Origin: Streptomyces sp. G-G2
GTDB taxonomy: Bacteria > Actinomycetota > Actinomycetes > Streptomycetales > Streptomycetaceae
NCBI RefSeq assembly: GCF_030063135.1
Contig: NZ_JASISO010000022.1
Location: 1 to 64,000 of the forward strand
Length of the DNA: 64,000 bases
Direction: 5' to 3'
Shown: positions 18,315 through 27,005 of the stretch, piece by piece
How the letters are laid out: each line of letters starts with the position of its first letter
Position numbering within the stretch: position 1 is the first letter of the stretch
Translations under genes and position numbers: made by a program
Notes under the pieces: model-generated
Told to the model about the DNA's origin: nothing
Databases searched by the model: none
The model's input: only the letters and a program-made list of their open reading frames with translations

Positions 18315-19166
18315 TCAGCCCGCCGGCGGCTCCACCGCAGGGGCCGGTTCGCCGAAGCGGCCGAGCGCAAGGGCACCCGCCACCGCCACCGCGAACCCCA
18401 GCACCGCGAGCCACCCCAGCCCCTCCCGCGTCCGGTCCCCGAGCCACACCACACCCACCACCGCGGGCCCGACCGTCTCGCCCAGCACCAGCCCGGCCGT
18501 GGCCGCCGTCACCGAGCCCCGCTGCAACGCCGAGGTCAGCAGCAGGAACGCCGCGCCGCCCCCCAGCAGCAGCGCGTACGTCGCCGGGTTCGCCACCAGC
18601 GCCCCCGGCGCGAACCCGTCGATCAGCCGGACCGCGACCTCCACCACCCCGAAACCCGTCCCCGCCCCCAGCCCGAGCACCAGCGCCCGCGAGCGGTCCG
18701 GGAGCCGCCCGGCCGCCGTCCCCACCAGCAGGACCGCCGCCGCGGCGCCCAGCATCGTCCACTTGAGCGCCGTGGTCGCCGGCCGGGAACCCTCCTCGCC
18801 GGAGGCGAGGGCCAGCAGGCCGAGGCCCAGGCAGACCACGCCGACCGCGCCCCACTCCGTACCGCTCAGCCGGATCCGCAGCAGCCGCGCCGCGACCACG
18901 GCCGTCACCGCGAGGCTGGCGGCCAGCGCCGCGCCGACCGCGTAGATGGGGATCGAGCGCAGCGCGATGATCTGGAAGACGAAGCCGACGGAGTCGAGCC
19001 CCAGACCGGCGAGGTAGCGCCACTGCCGCAGCGCCCGCACCAGCAGGGCCGGGTCCACCCCCGAGCCCGTACCCGGCTCGGCCGCCCGGGCGGCCACCGC
19101 CTGGAACACGGACGCCGTACCGAAACAGACCGCCGAAGCGAGCGCGCACACCATCCCGAGAAGCAC
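18315..19166 (-). CDS. DMT-like integral membrane protein
   Basis: The product has 283 residues with about ten hydrophobic helices, starting MLLGMVCALASAVCFGTASV. The arrangement resembles DMT/EamA transporters (IYAVGAALAASLAVTAVVAA; TAATAGLVLGETVGPAVVGVVWLG). It is a conserved streptomycete membrane protein whose cargo cannot be inferred. It is monocistronic and divergent from the small lipoprotein gene. Confidence 0.8.
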   Translation of the reverse strand: MLLGMVCALASAVCFGTASVFQAVAARAAEPGTGSGVDPALLVRALRQWRYLAGLGLDSVGFVFQIIALRSIPIYAVGAALAASLAVTAVVAARLLRIRLSGTEWGAVGVVCLGLGLLALASGEEGSRPATTALKWTMLGAAAAVLLVGTAAGRLPDRSRALVLGLGAGTGFGVVEVAVRLIDGFAPGALVANPATYALLLGGGAAFLLLTSALQRGSVTAATAGLVLGETVGPAVVGVVWLGDRTREGLGWLAVLGFAVAVAGALALGRFGEPAPAVEPPAG

Positions 19167-19288
19167 GGACCGACTCTAGTACCGCGTCAGGCACTAGGTG
19201 GTGGGAGGCTCGGGCGGCCGGATTCCATCGGTGGGGCAGCCCGCTCTAGGGTGGGGGCCGGAACGAGCCGCCCAGGGGGAGTACGAAC

Positions 19289-19609
19289 ATGGACGACAAC
19301 GGCAAGACCACCACGAACGGCACCGCACGGCGCCGCATGCGCTCCGGCGCGGTCGCCCTCGGCGGCATGGGACTGCTCGCCGCCTCCCTCGTCGCCTGCG
19401 GTTCCAGCAGCGAGCCGGACAAGCGCTGCGTGTCGAAGACCTCGCTGGACAAGCTCGACAGCAAGGAGTGCCGCAGCGGCGGCCGCGGCACCTACTACTA
19501 CGGCGGCACCACCAGCAACGGCAAGGCCACCGGCGGCAGCTTCGACAAGTCCGCGGTCAGCCGCGGCGGCATCGGTGGCGGCGGCAGCCACAAGTCCAGC
19601 GGCGGCTGA
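19289..19609 (+). CDS. Small secreted lipoprotein
   Basis: The product has 106 residues. The N-terminus has RRRMRS, then a hydrophobic stretch and the lipobox LVAC (Cys at about 37). The mature part is short and Gly/Ser-rich, with two cysteines, YYYGGTTSNGKATGG and a GGGG-rich end. CAGGGGGAG precedes the ATG. It lies 5 bp before the ATP-grasp gene and is probably co-transcribed with it. The function is unknown. Confidence 0.78.
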   Translation: MDDNGKTTTNGTARRRMRSGAVALGGMGLLAASLVACGSSSEPDKRCVSKTSLDKLDSKECRSGGRGTYYYGGTTSNGKATGGSFDKSAVSRGGIGGGGSHKSSGG

Positions 19610-19614
19610 CCGGC

Positions 19615-20898
19615 ATGCGCAGGCACACCATCGAGCCCCGCCCCGACTGGCAGCGCATCGTCGAGGAGCAGGGGCTGATCTACCCGCTCACCCGCTACCC
19701 CGACGACTCCCTGCGCCCCTACTGGGACGAGAGCGCCTACTACTCCTTCACGCTGCCCGAGGTCGAGGCGCTGGAGGACGTGGTCGAGGAACTGCACACG
19801 ATGTGCCTGGCCGCGGCCGCGCACATCGTGGACCGCGCCCGGTTCGCGGACCTCGGGATCACCGACCCCCGGCTGTGCGCGCTGATCACCGAGTCCTGGC
19901 GGCGGCGCGCCGAACAGCCCTCCCTCTACGGCCGGTTCGACCTGCGCTACGACGGCCAGGGCGGCCCGGCGAAGATGCTGGAGTACAACGCGGACACCCC
20001 CACCTCCCTGGTGGAGGCGGCGAGTCCGCAGTGGTTCTGGATGGAGGACCGCTTCCCCGGCGCCGACCAGTGGAACTCGCTGCACGAGCGGCTCGTCGAG
20101 GCCTGGCGCCGCCAGGCCCGGCTGCTGCCGCCCGGTCCCGTGCACTTCGCGCACTCGGAGGCCGACGAGCTGGGCGAGGACCTGATGACGGTCGCCTACC
20201 TCCAGGAGACCGCCGAGCAGGCCGGGCTGGCCACCGAGGCCCTGTCGGTCGAGCGGATCGGCTGGGACGGGCTCTCCGGCCGGTTCGTCGACGAGAAGCT
20301 CCGCTTCATCCGCAGCTGCTTCAAGCTCTACCCGTGGGAATGGCTGGCCGAGGACGAGTTCGGCCCGCAGGTCCTGGACACCATGGACCTCGGCGGAGCC
20401 TGCGGTTCCACGCTCTGGATCGAACCGGTCTGGAAGATGCTGCTCTCGAACAAGGCCCTGCTGGCCGTCCTGTGGGAGCTGTACCCGGACCACCCGAACC
20501 TGCTCCCGGCCTACCTCGACGGCCCGCGCGAGCTGGCGCACACCACGGGGTACGTCGCCAAGCCGCTGCTGGGCCGCGAGGGCGACGGGGTCACCCTGCA
20601 CCCCGCGGGCGGGCCCCCGTACGCGCCCCCGTCGGGCGCCGAGGACGACGAACCGATGTGCTTCCAGGGCCTCGCCCCGCTGCCCGACTTCGACGGCAAC
20701 CGCGTGGTGCTCGGCGCGTGGGTCGTCGAGGACGAGGCGGCGGGGCTCGGCATCCGGGAATCCGCGGGGCCGGTCACGGACGAGTACGCCCGCTTCCTGC
20801 CCCACGTCATACTCCAGGCCGACCAGGCCGACCAGGCCGACCAGGCCGACCAGGCCGACCAGGCCGACCAGGCCGACCAGGCCGACCAGGCCGACTAG
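19615..20898 (+). CDS. Glutathionylspermidine-synthase-like ATP-grasp enzyme with repeat tail
   Basis: The 427 residues match the C-terminal synthetase domain of glutathionylspermidine synthase (YjfC/YgiC-like): LRYDGQGGPAKMLEYNADTP, KLYPWEWLAEDEFG, WIEPVWKMLLSNKALLAVLW and YVAKPLLGREGDGV. These ATP-grasp proteins join a carboxylate to an amine, but the bacterial substrates are mostly unknown. The folded part ends at about residue 400 (FLPHVIL). It is followed by nine copies of Gln-Ala-Asp encoded by a 9-bp minisatellite. The TAG overlaps the convergent rocD stop in CTAG. Confidence 0.85.
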   Translation: MRRHTIEPRPDWQRIVEEQGLIYPLTRYPDDSLRPYWDESAYYSFTLPEVEALEDVVEELHTMCLAAAAHIVDRARFADLGITDPRLCALITESWRRRAEQPSLYGRFDLRYDGQGGPAKMLEYNADTPTSLVEAASPQWFWMEDRFPGADQWNSLHERLVEAWRRQARLLPPGPVHFAHSEADELGEDLMTVAYLQETAEQAGLATEALSVERIGWDGLSGRFVDEKLRFIRSCFKLYPWEWLAEDEFGPQVLDTMDLGGACGSTLWIEPVWKMLLSNKALLAVLWELYPDHPNLLPAYLDGPRELAHTTGYVAKPLLGREGDGVTLHPAGGPPYAPPSGAEDDEPMCFQGLAPLPDFDGNRVVLGAWVVEDEAAGLGIRESAGPVTDEYARFLPHVILQADQADQADQADQADQADQADQADQAD

Positions 20899-20904
20899 GC
20901 CGAC
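20815..20904. repeat. 9-bp minisatellite encoding (Gln-Ala-Asp)9, with the stop codon as a mutated unit
   Basis: CAGGCCGAC is repeated nine times without a change (20815-20895). The tenth unit reads TAGGCCGAC, so a single C-to-T change of CAG supplies the stop. The array extends past the stop into the 3' end of rocD on the other strand. Unit gain or loss would change the tail in steps of three residues. Confidence 0.9.
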
Positions 20905-22127
20905 AGGACCGCGCGCAGCTGGTCGAGCCCCCAGTCGAGGTCCTCCTTGCTGATGACCAGCGGCGGCGCGATCCGGATCGTGGACCCGTGGGTGTCCTTG
21001 ACCAGGACCCCCCGCTCCATCAGCTTCTCGGAGATCTCCCGGCCCGTGCCGAGCGAGGGGTCGATGTCCACCCCGGCCCACAGGCCGCGCCCGCGGACGG
21101 CGGTCACCGCGCCGCCGCCCACCAGCAGGTTCAGCTCCCGGTGCAGGTGGTCGCCCAGTTCGGTGGCGCGCTGCTGGTACTCGCCGGTGCGCAGCATCGC
21201 GATCACCTCCAGGGCGACCGCGCAGGCCAGCGGGTTGCCGCCGAAGGTGGAGCCGTGCTCGCCGGGGTGGAAGACCCCGAGCACGTCACGGTCGGCGACC
21301 ACCGCGGAGACCGGCACCACGCCGCCGCCGAGCGCCTTGCCCAGGATGTACAGGTCCGGTACGACGCCCTCGTGGTCCAGCGCGAAGGTCTTGCCGGTCC
21401 GCCCGAGCCCCGACTGGATCTCGTCGGCCATGAAGAGCACGTTCCGCTCCCGCGTCAGCTCCCGTACGGCCCCCAGATAGCCCGGCGGCGGCACCAGCAC
21501 CCCCGCCTCGCCCTGGATCGGCTCGATCAGCACGGCGACGGTGGTGTCGGTGACGGCGGCCGCGAGGGCGTCGAGGTCGCCGTAGGCAACGATGTCGAAC
21601 CCGGGGGTGTAGGGCCCGTAGTGGTCCCGGGCCTCGGGGTCGGTGGAGAAGGACACGATGGTCGTCGTGCGCCCGTGGAAGTTGTTGGCCGCGACCACGA
21701 TCCTGGCCTGGCCGTCCGGGACGCCCTTGACCTCGTACCCCCACTTGCGGGCGGTCTTCACGGCCGTCTCCACGGCTTCCGCGCCCGTGTTCATGGGCAG
21801 CACCATCTCCTTGCCGCACAGTGCGGCCAGCTCGCCGCAGAAGTCGGCGAACCGGTCGTGGTGGAAGGCGCGGGAGGTGAGCGTGACCCGCTCCAGCTGC
21901 GCCCGGGCGGCGTCGATCAGCCGCCGGTTGCCGTGCCCGAAGTTCAGGGCCGAGTAGCCCGCGAGCATGTCGAGGTAGCGCTTGCCCTCCACGTCGGTCA
22001 TCCACGCGCCCTCCGCCGAGGCGACGACGACGGGAAGCGGATGGTAGTTGTGCGCACTGTGCGCGTCGGCTGCGCTGATGGCGGCCGAGGTGGCGGCAAT
22101 GCTCTGGGCGTCGGTCCGTGTCGACAC
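20895..22127 (-). CDS. rocD: Ornithine aminotransferase
   Basis: RocD converts ornithine and 2-oxoglutarate to glutamate semialdehyde in arginine/ornithine catabolism. The 410 residues are a class-III PLP aminotransferase: ALNFGHGNRRLIDAA, MNTGAEAVETAVKTARKWGY, FMADEIQSGLGRTGK, the PLP lysine in YILGKALGGG, and STFGGNPLA. The GTG at 22127 is chosen because CGGAGACC stands before it and the homologous core begins soon after; an in-frame start at 22199 would add 24 residues without a ribosome site. It converges on the ATP-grasp gene with overlapping stops. Confidence 0.93.
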   Translation of the reverse strand: MSTRTDAQSIAATSAAISAADAHSAHNYHPLPVVVASAEGAWMTDVEGKRYLDMLAGYSALNFGHGNRRLIDAARAQLERVTLTSRAFHHDRFADFCGELAALCGKEMVLPMNTGAEAVETAVKTARKWGYEVKGVPDGQARIVVAANNFHGRTTTIVSFSTDPEARDHYGPYTPGFDIVAYGDLDALAAAVTDTTVAVLIEPIQGEAGVLVPPPGYLGAVRELTRERNVLFMADEIQSGLGRTGKTFALDHEGVVPDLYILGKALGGGVVPVSAVVADRDVLGVFHPGEHGSTFGGNPLACAVALEVIAMLRTGEYQQRATELGDHLHRELNLLVGGGAVTAVRGRGLWAGVDIDPSLGTGREISEKLMERGVLVKDTHGSTIRIAPPLVISKEDLDWGLDQLRAVLSA

Positions 22128-22237
22128 GGGGTCTCCGTTTCGTCCGTGCGGGGCAGTGACGAGGGTGGCGTCATTGTCTATCTCGCTCGTCCCGGGCACG
22201 CGGAAACCTCATCCGTGGCGCGGCCGCTAAGGTGAGC

Positions 22238-22322
22238 GGTACGCACGGCGACTGGCGCACGGAGAACGAACTCCGGGGGAGCCGTGCGCGCAGGACCGCA
22301 TGGAAGGCCGCTCGCCTGGGCC
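22238..22322 (+). ncRNA. ZTP (pfl) riboswitch upstream of glyA
   Basis: All conserved parts of the ZTP/pfl aptamer are present in order. An outer stem CGCACGG (22242-22248) pairs with CCGTGCG (22282-22288). The invariant GCGACTGGCG is at 22248-22257. An inner hairpin CGGAG/CTCCG (22260-22275) is followed by GGGGGAG. The signature 3' segment CGCCTGGGC is at 22313-22321. ZTP/ZMP accumulates when 10-formyl-THF is short, and glyA is a classical target because it feeds one-carbon units. Confidence 0.88.
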
Positions 22323-22358
22323 TCGCGGGGACGAGACCGTACATCGACCCCGGAGGAG
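22321..22358 (+). promoter_or_regulatory. Putative RBS-sequestering expression platform of the glyA riboswitch
   Basis: CCTCGCGGGG (22321-22330), directly after the aptamer's CGCCTGGG, can pair with CCCCGGAGG (22348-22356), which contains the glyA Shine-Dalgarno GGAGGAG. Ligand binding, which uses the adjoining CGCCTGGGC, could free the ribosome site. No T-run follows, so translational control fits better than termination. Confidence 0.55.
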
Positions 22359-22363
22359 CCGCC

Positions 22364-23632
22364 ATGTCCGCGAGCCGCCATCCCGCCCTGTCCGCCACCG
22401 ATCCCGAGCTGGCCGGATTCGTCGCCGCCGAGGAAACGCTCCAGGCGCAGACCCTGCGGCTGATCCCCAGCGAGAACTACGTGTCCGCGGCCGTGCTCGA
22501 AGCGTCCGGCACGGTGCTGCAGAACAAGTACAGCGAGGGCTACCCGGGCCGCCGCTACTACGAGGGCCAGCAGAACATCGACCGGATCGAGGCCCTCGCG
22601 ATCGAGCGGGCCAAGGGCCTCTTCGGCGTGGACCACGCCAACGTCCAGCCCTACTCCGGCTCCCCGGCCAACCTGGCCGTCTACCTCGCCTTCGCGCGGC
22701 CCGGCGACACCGTGATGGGCATGGCCCTGCCGATGGGCGGGCACCTGACGCACGGGTGGGGGGTGTCGGCGACCGGGTCGTGGTTCCGGGGCGTGCGGTA
22801 CGGCGTACGGGCGGACGACGGGCTGATCGACTTCGACGAGGTCCGTGACCTGGCCCTCAAGGAGCGGCCGAAGATCATTTTCTGTGGCGGTACGGCGCTG
22901 CCCCGGACCATCGACTTCGCCGCCTTCGCCGCGATCGCGAAGGAGGCCGGGGCCGTGCTGGTCGCGGACGTCGCGCACATCGCGGGCCTGATCGCGGGCG
23001 GGGCGCACCCGTCGCCGGTCCCGCACGTGGACGTGGTGTCCACCACCACGCACAAGACCCTGCGGGGGCCGCGGGGCGCGATGCTGATGTGCCGCGAGGA
23101 GCACGCGAAGGCCATCGACAAGGCCGTCTTCCCGGGGCTCCAGGGCGGCCCGCACAACCAGACGACGGCCGGGATCGCGGTGGCGCTGCACGAGGCGGCG
23201 CAGCCGTCGTTCGTGACGTACGCGCACGGGGTGGTGGCCAACGCGAAGGCCCTCGCCGAGGCGCTGCTCGCGCGGGGGTTCGACCTGGTCTCGGGCGGTA
23301 CGGACAACCACCTGATCCTGCTGGACCTGACCTCGCGGGGGGTGCCGGGGAAGGTGGCGGCGAAGGCGCTGGACCGGGCGGGGATCGTGGTGAACTACAA
23401 CACGGTGCCGTTCGATCCGCGCAAGCCGTTCGATCCCTCGGGGATCCGGATCGGGACGCCGTCGCTGACGTCGCGGGGGCTGCGGCCGGAGCACATGCCG
23501 GTGGTGGCGGACTGGATCGCGCGGGGCGTCGCGGCGGGGGCCGTCGCCGACGAACCGGCCCTGTCGGCGCTCCGTGCCGAGGTGACGTCCCTGATGTCCA
23601 CCTTCCCGGCCCCGGGCCTCCCCATCGCCTGA
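22364..23632 (+). CDS. glyA: Serine hydroxymethyltransferase
   Basis: GlyA moves the serine hydroxymethyl group to THF, giving glycine and 5,10-methylene-THF, and feeds FolD and the purine formyl donors. The 422 residues show LIPSENYVSAAVLEASGT, NKYSEGYPGRRYYEG, the PLP lysine in STTTHKTLRGPRG, and PGLQGGPHNQTTAGIAVAL. The ATG at 22364 has GGAGGAG 6 bp upstream. A 44-codon upstream extension lies inside the riboswitch and is rejected. Confidence 0.96.
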   Translation: MSASRHPALSATDPELAGFVAAEETLQAQTLRLIPSENYVSAAVLEASGTVLQNKYSEGYPGRRYYEGQQNIDRIEALAIERAKGLFGVDHANVQPYSGSPANLAVYLAFARPGDTVMGMALPMGGHLTHGWGVSATGSWFRGVRYGVRADDGLIDFDEVRDLALKERPKIIFCGGTALPRTIDFAAFAAIAKEAGAVLVADVAHIAGLIAGGAHPSPVPHVDVVSTTTHKTLRGPRGAMLMCREEHAKAIDKAVFPGLQGGPHNQTTAGIAVALHEAAQPSFVTYAHGVVANAKALAEALLARGFDLVSGGTDNHLILLDLTSRGVPGKVAAKALDRAGIVVNYNTVPFDPRKPFDPSGIRIGTPSLTSRGLRPEHMPVVADWIARGVAAGAVADEPALSALRAEVTSLMSTFPAPGLPIA

Positions 23633-23640
23633 CCCCTTCT

Positions 23641-23664
23641 GGGGCCGCCGAGGGGCGGCGCCCC
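23641..23664 (+). terminator. glyA terminator hairpin
   Basis: GGGGCCGCC-gagg-GGCGGCGCCCC folds back 8 bp after the glyA stop, with one bulged base, and is followed by TT. Confidence 0.65.
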
Positions 23665-23666
23665 TT

Positions 23667-23689
23667 CAGCCTCGCCGGCGTTTGAGGCG
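23667..23689 (-). repeat. Intergenic repeat, copy 3
   Basis: CCTCGCCGGCGTTTGAG, one change from the consensus, directly after the glyA terminator. Confidence 0.75.
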
Positions 23690-23769
23690 CCCCCGGAGGG
23701 CATGACCGGATCAGCCGGGGTCCGGGCCGGGCCAGTTCTGTGACGGCGAGGCCGTCGGGCCTCCGGCGG

Positions 23770-23792
23770 CGCCTCAACCGCCGGCGGGGCTG
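23770..23792 (+). repeat. Intergenic repeat, copy 4
   Basis: CTCAACCGCCGGCGGGG, in inverted orientation to copies 3 and 5. Confidence 0.75.
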
Positions 23793-23914
23793 CGTTTCGG
23801 CGGGGCCGGGTCTGCCGGGCGGGGCTGAGTTTCGGCGGGCCGGGTCTGCCGGGCGGAAGTGGGTTTCGGCGGGGCGGGTCTGCCGGGTAAAGCTGGGTTT
23901 CGGCGGGGCCGGGG
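23791..23914. repeat. Degenerate 33-37-bp tandem array
   Basis: A unit of the form GAGTTTCGGCGGGCC followed by GGGTCTGCCGGGCGG is present about 3.5 times, with small indels between copies. It is bounded by inverted copies 4 and 5 of the intergenic repeat. Confidence 0.65.
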
Positions 23915-23925
23915 GTTGGGGCTCT

Positions 23926-23948
23926 CAGCCCCGCCGGCGTTTGAGGCG
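23926..23948 (-). repeat. Intergenic repeat, copy 5
   Basis: This copy carries the exact core CCCCGCCGGCGTTTGAG, identical to copy 1 on the opposite strand, and lies 157 bp before trpS. Confidence 0.8.
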
Positions 23949-24092
23949 GTCGCGGTCGGCGGAAAGCGGTCGCTTGATTCGCGCAAGATCCAGCCGAACG
24001 GTACGCACGGGTGCCCGCCACGACACCGGCCCCCCGCCGGCAGGCGACCCGGTTCCGGCCACTGCGGGGCCGAAGAGCACCCCCGCACCTGA

Positions 24093-25118
<1,026 letters not shown>

Positions 25119-25219
25119 CCTGCGACTCTGGCCGTTTGGATGAGGTGGCCTCACACTGGGGGCTGCGCATCGCGCACAGACGACGCACAGACCGCATCCG
25201 GACGACCGAGGAGACATAC

Positions 25220-25807
25220 GTGGGGACCGTAACGCTCGGCGTTTCGATCGCGGTCCCGGAGCCGTACGGCAGCCAGCTCCAGCAGCGGCGCGCCGGCTTC
25301 GGGGACGTTGCCGCGCACGGCATCCCCACGCATGTCACCCTCGTGCCGCCGACCGAGGCGGACGCGGACCGGCTGCCCGCGATCCGGGCCCACCTGGCCG
25401 AGGTCGCGGCGGCCTTCCGCCCCTTCACGATGCGGCTGTCGGGCACCGGAACCTTCCGCCCGCTCTCGCCCGTGGTCTTCGTCAAGGTCGTCGAGGGCGC
25501 CCTGGGCTGCACCCGGCTCCAGAGCCAGGTGCGCGATCCCGGCGGCCCGGTCAGCCGCGAGCTGGCCTTCCCGTACCACCCGCACGTCACCGTCGCCCAC
25601 GGGATCTCCGAGGAGGCGATGGACCTGGCCTTCGAGTCCCTCGCCGACTACGACGCCGAGTGGACCTGCGAGAGCTTCGCGCTCTACGAGCAGGGCTCCG
25701 ACGGGGTGTGGCGCAAGCTGCGCGAGTACCCGTTCGGCACGGGACCGACGGGCGTCCCGGCGCAGGCCGGATCCCCGGTCGACGAGCCGACCGCGCACCG
25801 GTCCTGA
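25220..25807 (+). CDS. 2'-5' RNA ligase family (2H phosphoesterase) protein
   Basis: The 195 residues have two H-x-T motifs, THVTLVPP (about residue 36) and HPHVTVAHG (about 119), the active-site pair of 2H phosphoesterases. The GTG start at 25220 follows GAGGAG by 7 bp. A Pro/Gly-rich tail ends the protein. Family members cleave or ligate 2',5' or cyclic phosphodiester bonds in RNA; the target is unknown. It lies 100 bp after trpS, possibly with its own promoter. Confidence 0.88.
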   Translation: MGTVTLGVSIAVPEPYGSQLQQRRAGFGDVAAHGIPTHVTLVPPTEADADRLPAIRAHLAEVAAAFRPFTMRLSGTGTFRPLSPVVFVKVVEGALGCTRLQSQVRDPGGPVSRELAFPYHPHVTVAHGISEEAMDLAFESLADYDAEWTCESFALYEQGSDGVWRKLREYPFGTGPTGVPAQAGSPVDEPTAHRS

Positions 25808-26021
25808 ACCTGCCGCGCCCGGACCTGCCGCGCCCGGACCTGCTCCCGGCCGCTCCGGCGCAGCGGCCGCAGGGCCAGCAGCGTGCGGAAACGGAGCTCT
25901 CGCAGGAGCAGGTCATGGAACGGGCGGTCCGCCGCCGCCGTGCGAAAAGTCACAATCGACGACCGTAGCGCCCGAAAGTGGCAATCCCGGCTATTTCCGG
26001 ACGCTGAATTACGGTGATCCC

Positions 26022-27005
26022 ATGGACTGGCTGACGAAACTTCCCCTGATCGGGCCCCTGGTGGCCCGTCTCATGCGGACCCACGCGTGGCGCGCGTACG
26101 AGCGGCTCGACCGCGTCCGCTGGAGCAGGCTCGCCGCCGCCATCACCTTCATCAGCTTCCTGGCGTTGTTCCCGCTGATCACCGTGGCCGCGGCCCTCGG
26201 CGCGGCGCTGCTCACCTCCCAGCAGCTCGCCCGGCTGGAGGCCAACCTCGCCCAGCAGGTGCCCGGGATCTCCGACCAGCTCAACATCGAGGCACTCGTC
26301 GACAACGCGGGCACGGTCGGCCTCGTCGCCGCCGGGATCCTGCTCTTCACCGGCATCGGCTGGGTCGGTTCGATGCGCGGCTGCCTGCGCGCGGTCTGGG
26401 AGAAGGACGACGAGGACGCGGGGAACCCCTTCGTCCGCAAGGGCAAGGACGCCCTGGTCCTGATCGGCCTCGGCGGCGCCGCCCTCGCCTCGGCCGGAGC
26501 CTCGATCATCGGCTCCACCGCCGTCGGCCGCTTCGGCGCCTGGCTGGGCATCCCCGACCACGGGGGCGGCGGCGCGGTGCTGCGCGTCGGCGCCTTCGCC
26601 GCCGGGGTGCTGGCCGCCTTCCTGCTCCTGCTGTACGTACTGACCCTGCTGCCCGGGGTCCAGCCCCCGCGCCGCCGCCTGATCCAGGCTGCCCTCATCG
26701 GCGCGGCGGGCTTCGAACTGCTGAAACTCCTGCTCAGCGGCTATATGCGGGAGGTCGCGGCCAAGAGCATGTACGGGGCTTTCGGCGTCCCCATCGCGCT
26801 GTTGCTCTGGATCAACTTCACCGCGAAACTGCTGCTCTTCTGCGCCGCCTGGACGGCGGCCCGCGATGACCTGGACGGCGACGGCGTGGAGGACCCCGAA
26901 CGCGTGGAGGACCACGAACCCGCGGAGGACCCCGAGCCGTCGCCGCGCGGGGTCAGCTCAGGTCCCCGCCGCGCCCCTGACGGCCCCGCGGCCAGCGCCG
27001 GTTGA
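26022..27005 (+). CDS. YihY/virulence factor BrkB family membrane protein
   Basis: The 327 residues have a soluble N-terminus and about six membrane helices, with family segments WSRLAAAITFISFLALFPLI, TGIGWVGSMRGCLRAVWEKD and KSMYGAFGVPIALLLWIN. A charged Asp/Glu/Pro tail follows. BrkB proteins are often misnamed RNase BN; the cellular role is unresolved. The start at 26022 is the first Met of the conserved region. The last 53 bp overlap the convergent carboxypeptidase gene. Before it, 25808-26021 holds a duplicated CTGCCGCGCCCGGAC and the paired elements GAAAAGTCACAATC and GAAAGTGGCAATC. Confidence 0.87.
   Translation: MDWLTKLPLIGPLVARLMRTHAWRAYERLDRVRWSRLAAAITFISFLALFPLITVAAALGAALLTSQQLARLEANLAQQVPGISDQLNIEALVDNAGTVGLVAAGILLFTGIGWVGSMRGCLRAVWEKDDEDAGNPFVRKGKDALVLIGLGGAALASAGASIIGSTAVGRFGAWLGIPDHGGGGAVLRVGAFAAGVLAAFLLLLYVLTLLPGVQPPRRRLIQAALIGAAGFELLKLLLSGYMREVAAKSMYGAFGVPIALLLWINFTAKLLLFCAAWTAARDDLDGDGVEDPERVEDHEPAEDPEPSPRGVSSGPRRAPDGPAASAG

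Noticed and set aside
20815-20904. Short CRISPR-like array
   Set aside because: The 9-bp units have no spacers and are in frame with an enzyme gene; this is a minisatellite.
18189-22235. A 1348-codon open frame on the plus strand
   Set aside because: It runs antisense through the DMT gene and rocD and out of frame through the ATP-grasp gene; the translation is Arg/Gly/Pro-rich, the usual shadow of high-GC coding DNA.
22232-22363. N-terminal extension of GlyA by 44 residues
   Set aside because: The DNA is the ZTP aptamer; the conserved protein and the GGAGGAG site begin at 22364.
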